Positions 56,965-64,000 of a stretch of DNA of 64,000 bases are shown one piece after another. The DNA lies in assembly GCA_963680875.1 (NCBI GenBank), contig OY804578.1:97989689-98053688 (forward strand), given 5' to 3'. The notes below the pieces were generated by a model. It was not told the DNA's origin, made no database searches, and saw only the letters and a program-made list of their open reading frames with translations. Positions within the stretch are counted from its first letter, which is position 1. The number at the start of each line of letters is the position of its first letter. The stretch is from Bathymodiolus brooksi. Its lineage: Eukaryota; Mollusca; Bivalvia; Mytilida; Modiolidae. Made by a program: the position numbers and the translations under genes.

Positions 56965-57637
56965 TCTTTGCAGGATAAAGGATGTAATGCGATCGATGAT
57001 ATCCGATTGCGGGTATATATTTTTTTTAAAGGAAAGACCATACTCGCATTTTGATTGTTTACGGCTACTGGGAGACATATGATGATATGTTACATGTTCC
57101 TGATATTTATATAGATGTTTACTCTAATTACAAACTAGTGGCACTACACGTTTCTGGAATAGCCTTCATTATTAATTAAAATGGGATGTTCTTTGTATCT
57201 GTTTGTCTTTTTTCCATTGTGATATAGTGTAGTGTAGTGTATCGATCATGATCGCGAAAAAAAAAAAACCAAGATAAAATAAATACATCAAAGATAAAAC
57301 GTCTAATTTTAATTATATTTGTAGTTGTTATAACCAAGTACAGTGTTAATAGTCACCATGATAATCCCCAAGATGAAAACATGATGGAGTAAAATAAGCA
57401 TAATTTTCTATACATCCTAACCGCATCGGTTTTTTGTTGCTTCTCCACTAAACACACCGCAAAACTGGTTGGCTATGAATCGAGATAATGTGTCAGAGTG
57501 GAGAGACGTATCTATCGTCTTAATGTTGTTTCAGTGAGCTAACACTATTCAAATCTTACTAAGCGTATGGACTAGTACAAAGCGGACCTAGCTTATCATC
57601 ATCATCATTAATAAACTCAACGAAATGTAACTGTTTT

Positions 57638-57669
<32 letters not shown>

Positions 57670-58242
57670 CACTTCAAATCTTTACACTGCTGTAATTAAA
57701 GTAAAAAACATGCATTACAATGTCAACTGCCGAAAATGGTGTTTTACGTTTAAGTTGTCGTAAATGGTATATAACAGTCATTCAAAACGTAAGAGTCACG
57801 GAGATTTAAAAGCTAATTAAAATGTTCCGACTGTAGCATAACAGGAATGGTTTATAATGGCGTCTTCTGATTACAGTTATCTCCAATGAAATGTTGTATT
57901 TGCATTCTTTAATATACTTGACTTATGTATTTGTTTGTCCCAAATGGATGTGCTATGCAAATGCATATGAGGATAAAATATAATTGTCAAACTAGAATAT
58001 CCAAACTACTGAAGTGCTTTAACATTGCAAAAAATATATTGATAAAAGGTGTATGATATGTACTTCGTGCTTTTTAATACAGCAAAAACAGCATTCAGGA
58101 CAGATAGGAAAGGCGTAAGAATAATGTGTTCTGGATGTTGCTAAAATGGACTGCAGATTTGTTTGAATATCGGTTAGTGCAAAAGCATTACATTACACCC
58201 TACGTTTTAAGAAATAATGTAAAACATGCACTTAACACGTTT
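56965..58242. other. No gene; C27 run and SINE type 2 piece
   Basis: 57420-57610 is a worn plus-strand type-2 SINE (ACCGCATCGG; AGTACAAAGCGGACCTAGCT). 57640-57666 is an uninterrupted run of 27 C. Nothing else. Confidence 0.5.
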
Positions 58243-58402
58243 TTCACTGCGATACAACATTATGTGATAAAGTTTGGTAGTGACTGGCGACACGTCGGTT
58301 GTTTTCTCCGGATACTGCGGTTTTCTCCACCAATAAAACTGGCCCCCACGATATAGCCGAAAAATTGTTGAAAGTGGCATTAAATACTATAACCTTAACC
58401 CC
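58243..58402 (+). repeat. SINE type 1, 5'-truncated
   Basis: GCGATACAACATTATGTGAT, GACACGTCGGTTGTTTTCTC and AAAATTGTTGAAAGTGGC, ending ATAACCTTAACCCC. Confidence 0.8.
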
Positions 58403-59233
58403 GTTTTTCACTAAAGAAACACATCATTCAGGACAGATCAGGAAGGAGCAAGGAAAATGCGTTTTGTGGGAGCCTAGTTGTGTAACAGTAGCTCTTGTGG
58501 TCTTTTATTTTGTGATCATAACCACAGAAATAAAGATTACAATAGCAGTTTCAGATGATTGGCTCAATGTTAAATACATGTAATACATTTCCTATAGATC
58601 TTGATCACTATAATATATTGGTTCATATATCTAAAGGTACCAAAACATATATTTATGCATGCATATGACATGGTAAACTATAGATATACAGCTTGGCTAA
58701 TCCTAATTTCATCCAAATCCTGACCACATGTAGAATATAGTTTTGTTCATCAGTTTTGGACCGAAAATGTTCTACACTATTTTGGGGCAAGAAATAGGTG
58801 GAAAGACCCAATTATATGTCCTTGAACAATGTTTTAGACTGATATATTGTTTATATACAGGTAAAAGTGGAACATAAGAAGGTCAAAATTTTACGTTGTA
58901 TAAACTACTGTTAGACCTTGGACTAGATATTTATTTATATCATCTATATATTTATGAATGGATTTGTGTGTCTAATCTACCTCATTCTATAATCAATCTC
59001 CCGTGTTCAAATACTAAATGGTTATTGATTATATTGTCGATATATATTTGTTTTATCTATTATTATGCTTTACTATAGAAACCAAGCAAGAAATAATTAA
59101 GATATTTTAAAGTTTTATTCCATGGAACAAGAAATAACTCATTATTCCCGCGGCAAACTGCATGTAGGTCAAATAACTGTGAGGGAATCTGCACGTAGCA
59201 CAAAATAACGCTTTTGCACGTCGAACCAATAAG
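58403..59233. other. No gene seen
   Basis: AT-rich, no motif. Confidence 0.3.
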
Positions 59234-59404
59234 TATATGTTATCTGGATGTGAATTGATTGATACCGAAAATATCAGCCTGCCGAGCCAGAATATGAAGT
59301 TTGTTGGCGAGTGAGCAAAGCGAACGAGTCATAAACTTCATATTCTGTCGAGCAGACTGATATTTTTCATTATCAATCATATTCACATTCAGATGACATA
59401 TTTA
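59234..59404. repeat. ~75-bp-arm palindrome
   Basis: GATGTGAATTGATTGATACC ... ATTATCAATCATATTCACAT and CCAGAATATGAAGTTTGT ... ATAAACTTCATATTCTG pair with a few mismatches around a GCGAGTGAGCAAAGCGAACGA loop. Confidence 0.8.
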
Positions 59405-59430
59405 TCATCCTTAAATCAACCATAAATATA

Positions 59431-59656
59431 GAATAAAGGGCATTTTGTTTTCGATACTGTCTTTATCAGGACCATTATCTGGCGAACCCGAAAGTGTGAG
59501 CCCACATGCACTTGTTTCATTCAAAAAATATATGCCCCCTCCTCTCCTCTTCCGGAGGGGGAATATATTTTTTGAATGAAACAAGTGCCTGTGGGTGAGC
59601 CAGATGATTGTCCTGATAAAGACAGTATCGAATACAAATAGCCCTTTATTTTGTTT
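59431..59656. repeat. ~100-bp-arm palindrome
   Basis: TTCGATACTGTCTTTATCAG pairs with CTGATAAAGACAGTATCGAA; CACTTGTTTCATTCAAAAAA with TTTTTTGAATGAAACAAGTG; the centre is CCCCCTCCTC...CCGGAGGGGG. It follows the previous palindrome by 26 bp. Confidence 0.85.
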
Positions 59657-60473
59657 ATCGGTAATTTACATATAAAAATCATTAAAACGTTAGAATTTTT
59701 TTTTTTGCAGTTACAGAAAAGATTTCGGATCTAAACTCTATTTATTTCCATGCAAAAACTATTCTTTTTTGGGACTACTTTTTTTTTTTAGCGTATTTTG
59801 GTTTGTGAAGCATCATTCATTCAAACCGCGCGCGCTACATTTTCAGCTGAACTATGCATGTGATATCGCCAAGATGTAGTATAATTAATAGGGATTTGCC
59901 GTGGAAACAGTGAATTATATCAATTTATTTTTTCTTCAAATTCAATTGAATATTTCATTGCAAACAACCGCATTTTACAATTTACTTCCCGAAACATCGT
60001 GACATCATTGTTTTCATTAGCGACGACCGACATTGACCTAGCACGATTGCGTCACAGTACATATCCATCCGCGTTGGTCAGCGCATGTCAAATGATGAAC
60101 TGACCCAATAAATTTCTGATATGGTCTAGTACGTCGAGCCTAGTTTTATCTATCGGCACACTTCAAAGGAATGCGGCACAAATTACCGATAAACACGGAT
60201 ACATCTATATTTGTATTTTCGCGGGAAAAATTACATGATTCAAAATATTCAAAATACGCTTCCCTAAAACCGTAGCTCATAAGTAGTTTGCAAATATACC
60301 ATTCATTTTTACAGGTTTATAAATGTTAAGATTGTTGCATTTTTTCTTTAATTGTGATAGTCATTGGGTTTTTTTTTTTATTGCAAACATCAAAGTCACT
60401 CATTTTCATTAAAAGTTTTGCTTACCAATGCCGTTCCGGTTTAGAAAACATGAGCGTCACAAACTTCCTTATC
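59657..60473. other. No gene seen
   Basis: Nothing recognised. Confidence 0.3.
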
Positions 60474-60797
60474 AATCGTAACTACTCGGCCATTCTCGCT
60501 ACCCTGCAAATAACCTCATACGTACATAGTAGAAATTCTTCTTAAATTGTTTGCCGGAAGTTAAGTTAAGTTAAGCCGCACAAAAATATAGTCCAGGAAA
60601 ATACAACATGGAAGACATACTAAGTAAAATCTATTCATGCAAAACTAATTAAACTTTAATGGAAATATAGAAAATTGTTTAAAATATAACTTTATCAAAC
60701 TTTCATGTAACTGACATGTGAAAAGTAGTGCGATTTATACGCCTAATGCATACGAGGTTATTTGCAGGGTAGCGAGAATGGCCGAGTAGTTACGATT
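60474..60797. repeat. Perfect 44-bp inverted repeat, 236-bp spacer
   Basis: 60474-60517 (AATCGTAACTACTCGGCCAT ...) is the exact complement of 60754-60797 (... ATGGCCGAGTAGTTACGATT). The spacer has no gene. Possible MITE with eroded ends. Confidence 0.85.
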
Positions 60798-60837
60798 GCC
60801 TTCCTTATGACGTAAAAAATTATGACGTCTCAGCAGA

Positions 60838-61032
60838 GGTTCACTCGTCGCAACTTCGGCTGATTCCGTACCTTCATCAAACCTCGTCCGTATTACGATA
60901 GCTCCCATTGGAACTACTTTCGGAAATCTTCAATGAAGGAGGTATTAAAATAATTTCACTTTCGAATATTCGTCCAATAATAATATATTTTCATTCGTCG
61001 CAATGTCGACTGATTCCGTACCTTCATCAAAG
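60838..61032. repeat. ~43-bp direct repeat
   Basis: TTCACTCGTCGCAACTTCGG + CTGATTCCGTACCTTCATCA at 60840 recurs at 60990 with three changes. Confidence 0.7.
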
Positions 61033-63110
61033 ACCAATATTTTTCAAAGCAAACTCTATACACTCATCTATTGTCGCCATTTTAGAACTTATTCGCGGTG
61101 TGCAATGTTTGATTGAAGCGATACGGTATTCCGGCGAAGAAATGTGACGCGTAGACGCATATCAAATACCGTATTACAGCCGAGGTATTGAGGAAGCGAA
61201 GCGGACTCACCCGAGGTTTGCCGATTGAGCAGAGGTTATCAAAAATTGTGTAAAGTACATTTTTGTAGGACGATGATTGTTGATATTTCTAACACGACAG
61301 TTCCTAATTTGATATATGGTTAAAAAAAATAATGTTAACTAGCTAATGGTGTCGATGAACTTTATTTATTTTTGCCATCTTCACAGGAATTATCGTTTAA
61401 ATGTTAGGAGAATTTGGTGATAACTCCTGCTGACTGTTGATAAGTCCTGCTCAACTCATGCGGACTTTGATACGAGTTTTGCTTATGGAGCCAGCAGGTA
61501 GATATAGCCGGAGGGAAGGATGATAACTAGTTATTTCCCTCAGCACGTCGAACCAATAACTAGTTATTTTCCTCATATTAGTTCAGTATAATAATACAGT
61601 TATGTCCTTCATTAGAAGGATATTAACTTCTCATGAAGGTCATAATTGTATAATTAGTACCTTGTATTGTACGCAGTATGGGATAATACCGTGATGTTTT
61701 TGTCTGTAAGAATATACTTTATCTTTGTCAAAGATATATGATAAAGGTAAAATGCATACATAGTTTTCCAAGTAAATTACAATTAACGTGTAGCAGCTCA
61801 AAATGTCACAACAGTATGCAGCGTGGTCATTATTGGCAGTTGCAAGTCGAACATTGCTGATTCTATCCATAGTACCATTATCGAGTTATGACAATCCAAT
61901 CATGTACACCCGTAGGTCCACCTTTCTCCTACATTACTTAGTTTTGCAATTACACGTGTTTTTGTCATGGATATAGCTGAAACAATGCTCATTTGACGTT
62001 AAGAATCAATCAATCAATCAATCATATAAATTTAAAACGTCGGTATGCACCAAATTAACATACTGGGTTTATAGGTTTGCTTTGTTGAAAGTCAAATAGT
62101 TACATGCCATGACATTCAGAGTCACAATGTCTGAAACTGGGAAGAAATGTGTCTATCTGTCGTTCGGTAAACGTTTCTACATATAATAATCAGAATTTGT
62201 TTCCAGTGCAAAAATAAAGCTTGTCTGGAGGAAAATAAAAAACCCTCCCGGGACCTCCCCTGAAAGTTAAATGGTCGTTTTCTCATTCCCATTTTATAAA
62301 ACAATTAATGTCTTATTGTGTACATATAGTTTCAATAACCACAACATTTTACGCAATTTTAGGTTGTGAAAGTTAAACTAATACTTTAAGATGGATTGTA
62401 ATTTTATCTGAAGACGTGACATATACAAATATATCATTTCATTTTCTTTACATGTAATGTATTTTATTTATCTGTTTGTTGAATCGTAATAAAATTGTGA
62501 GTACAAGTGAACAGTCAACTGATTACTTTTGAATTTACGTATAGCGACCTGGTTTAGATGTCCTTGGAAAATTAACATTTGTATATTTGCCCATAAAATG
62601 GGACATTGAAAGGTTACATTTGTAAGTCACGTTAAATCCAAGCAATTACTAATGGATTATCTGATGTGTTCCTTCCGAAATGGGCGTATTTGTGTGGGGC
62701 AAATCAAATACAACAAATGTACACAACTGGCCTTCGGGACGGCACGCAAATGAACGTCTCGTGTATGGAGAATGAAGCGCCCCTTGCACGTACAGGTACA
62801 AGACAATTTGCAGAGGCTCATAATGAGGAAATTTCCTGATCCTGTCCATCATACTGTTCTCTTGTGGCATTCGAAATTTCCGCCCATGACAGGCTAATCT
62901 TAATGTCACCTTTTCACCTACAAAGGTTAGATTTATTGTTAGTAAACTTCAGCTATGTTGAACCAATCCTATTGGTTTATGTCGAAAATCGAGCGAAGCA
63001 ACCTAAAACGCAAATTTATCCCTTTAATAAGAACAAAACGCCTGTTTGAGACTTTAGACATTAACGTTAACAAATACTTTGTCCAAATACTTTACTAAGA
63101 TCCGAACTAG
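61033..63110. other. No gene; scattered repeat scraps
   Basis: TCAATCAATCAATCAATC at 62004 follows a type-2-like SINE end (GATATAGCTGAAACAATGCT). CTGAAAGTTAAATGGTCG near 62260 matches the right end of the Harbinger-type MITE at 29379. AACTAGTTATTT/CACGTCGAACCAATAA words near 61530 echo 59215. No coding segment recognised. Confidence 0.4.
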
Positions 63111-63114
63111 ATGT

Positions 63115-63650
63115 AAATTCGTTTGAATTCAATATGGGTACTGCTGAAATGACAATTGCCCAGAGCTCCTTTCTGACAACTGATTCCTAAGCAAATAAGC
63201 TTGGTCAGTCAAACGGGTAAATGAGGACTTGCCTTACGACACACGGATACAGAAGCACGAAGTTCACTTCTTCTGCAGTATGTAGCCAAATCTGATAGAA
63301 AACAGCAACTTTAAAGAAATAATATCTAAAGGCCGAAAAGGTAAAAGCTGAAAAGGTTTTAGAGCAATTTCAAAATACCAGACAGCTCTAAACATCATTT
63401 GTTTTGGACGTTCATTGCAGAGGTGTTTAACCATTAGCGATAAATAATCCATCTTTGCCAAAGCAGAACAGCTTGAGAGATGGATTGTCCTTGCAATGTC
63501 TGATCTGTAACCCCTAATGGTAGAAGGTGTATAACCTTTGTCTACCAAGTGAAATAGAAGAAATTCAGTTAGTCGCTGAACAGTAATTATGAGAGGATAA
63601 ATTTTCTTTAACAGATAACAAGAGCAAACAGAGTGACAATTTTGAATCAT
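63115..63650 (-). pseudogene. DIRS-type tyrosine recombinase, N-terminal domain fragment
   Basis: The minus-strand frame from about 63580 reads RLTEFLLFHLVDKGYTPSTI, RGYRSDIARTIH, LSLMVKHLCNERPKQ and FRPLDIISLKLL: the SAM-like DNA-binding half of DIRS-family recombinases (FLxxL...KGxSxSTIxGYRSAIA...LxNxRP...PFEPL). After ILQKK the frame stops; shifting by one gives RRSELRASVS, the expected (K)RRSELHALS start of the catalytic half, then a further stop. It is decayed and unrelated in position to the DIRS piece at 11.8 kb. Confidence 0.75.
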
Positions 63651-64000
63651 ATATTGCCCCTATTGACTGTCGTAACTACTCAAGGGATACGTTTGTTTTG
63701 CTTTTTCAGAAAAACAAATTCTGTCTTATAGAAATCCTGACAGCAACCACATCATCAGCACCTTCACTGGCTTCGGTACTGATAATAATATGGAATATGG
63801 TCTGTGTTCCCTTAATGAAGAATGATGCTTACCCAGTTCAATGTATCACGTCTTAGTAATAGTCTGGAATTGACTTACAGAATCGGTCAACTCCTTATTT
63901 TCTCACTAATTGAGGAATCAAAAGGAGGGACTACCATGTAAAAGGTGGTACAATGAAAGGGTCAAAAGGTGGCAACGTTTCACTAGGTGTATCGTTATTA
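63651..64000. other. No gene seen at the right edge
   Basis: Possibly upstream DIRS-like sequence for the minus-strand fragment, but no motif was recognised. Confidence 0.3.

Noticed and set aside
62226..62285. Complete second copy of the Harbinger-type MITE
   Set aside because: Only the right end (AAGTTAAATGGTCG) is recognisable; no left TIR or target duplication found.
62649..62909. Minus-strand 86-codon frame (KFPHYEPLQIVLYLYVQG...)
   Set aside because: Somewhat protein-like, but no family recognised, no splice sites or supporting context.

Overview
This window is eukaryotic, AT-rich and almost entirely non-genic. The repeats point to a mollusc, most likely a bivalve. The evidence is many tRNA-headed SINE copies ending in a 'TTGAAAGTGGCGTTAAAC' module, LINE ends carrying the FR-SDHSLEIE-GRY/Cys-Cys tail common in mollusc non-LTR elements, and ~140-160-bp unit arrays capped by a 'gacggacgga' box and a ggtgagct end. 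The species cannot be named from the sequence.

Only one intact host gene is evident: an intronless minus-strand CDS at 27348-28700 (450 aa). It has a PP1-docking RVxF-type motif followed by a CBM21 glycogen-binding domain, so it is a glycogen-targeting regulatory subunit of protein phosphatase 1 (PPP1R3 family).

Layout. 0-11 kb: a 24-bp AACGTT minisatellite; a 965-bp hAT-like element with 5-bp target duplication; a Harbinger-like cluster containing an apparently perfect 888-bp tandem duplication; a TIR element with a nested SINE; a ~122-bp array with dimeric higher-order structure; a long-TIR MITE. 11-22.4 kb: a DIRS-type tyrosine-recombinase tail beside inverted repeats, several SINEs, a 55-bp minisatellite and two unit-array elements. 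22.4-29 kb: mostly unremarkable DNA plus the PPP1R3 gene. 29-43.2 kb: decayed LINE ends (one split by a Harbinger-like MITE), a 1.58-kb foldback element with 8-bp TSD, and a SINE split by a hAT-like element. 43.8-47.5 kb: a dead but structurally complete Tc1-like element, then a frameshifted coding-like segment of unknown family. 48.5-53.2 kb: two 42-bp minisatellite arrays with matching leaders and inverted caps. 53.5-64 kb: SINEs, a TTAA MITE, three tandem ~170-bp palindromes, further large palindromes and a second DIRS-type fragment.

Apart from PPP1R3 there is no gene network here. What the window records is layered insertion, nesting, foldback formation and tandem amplification. The strongest candidates for something undescribed are the 34.7-36.3 kb foldback, the leader-array-inverted-cap minisatellites, the family of hAT-like elements with 5-bp target duplications, and the unknown coding segment near 47 kb. 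No alignment or database search was possible; family names rest on motif recognition.
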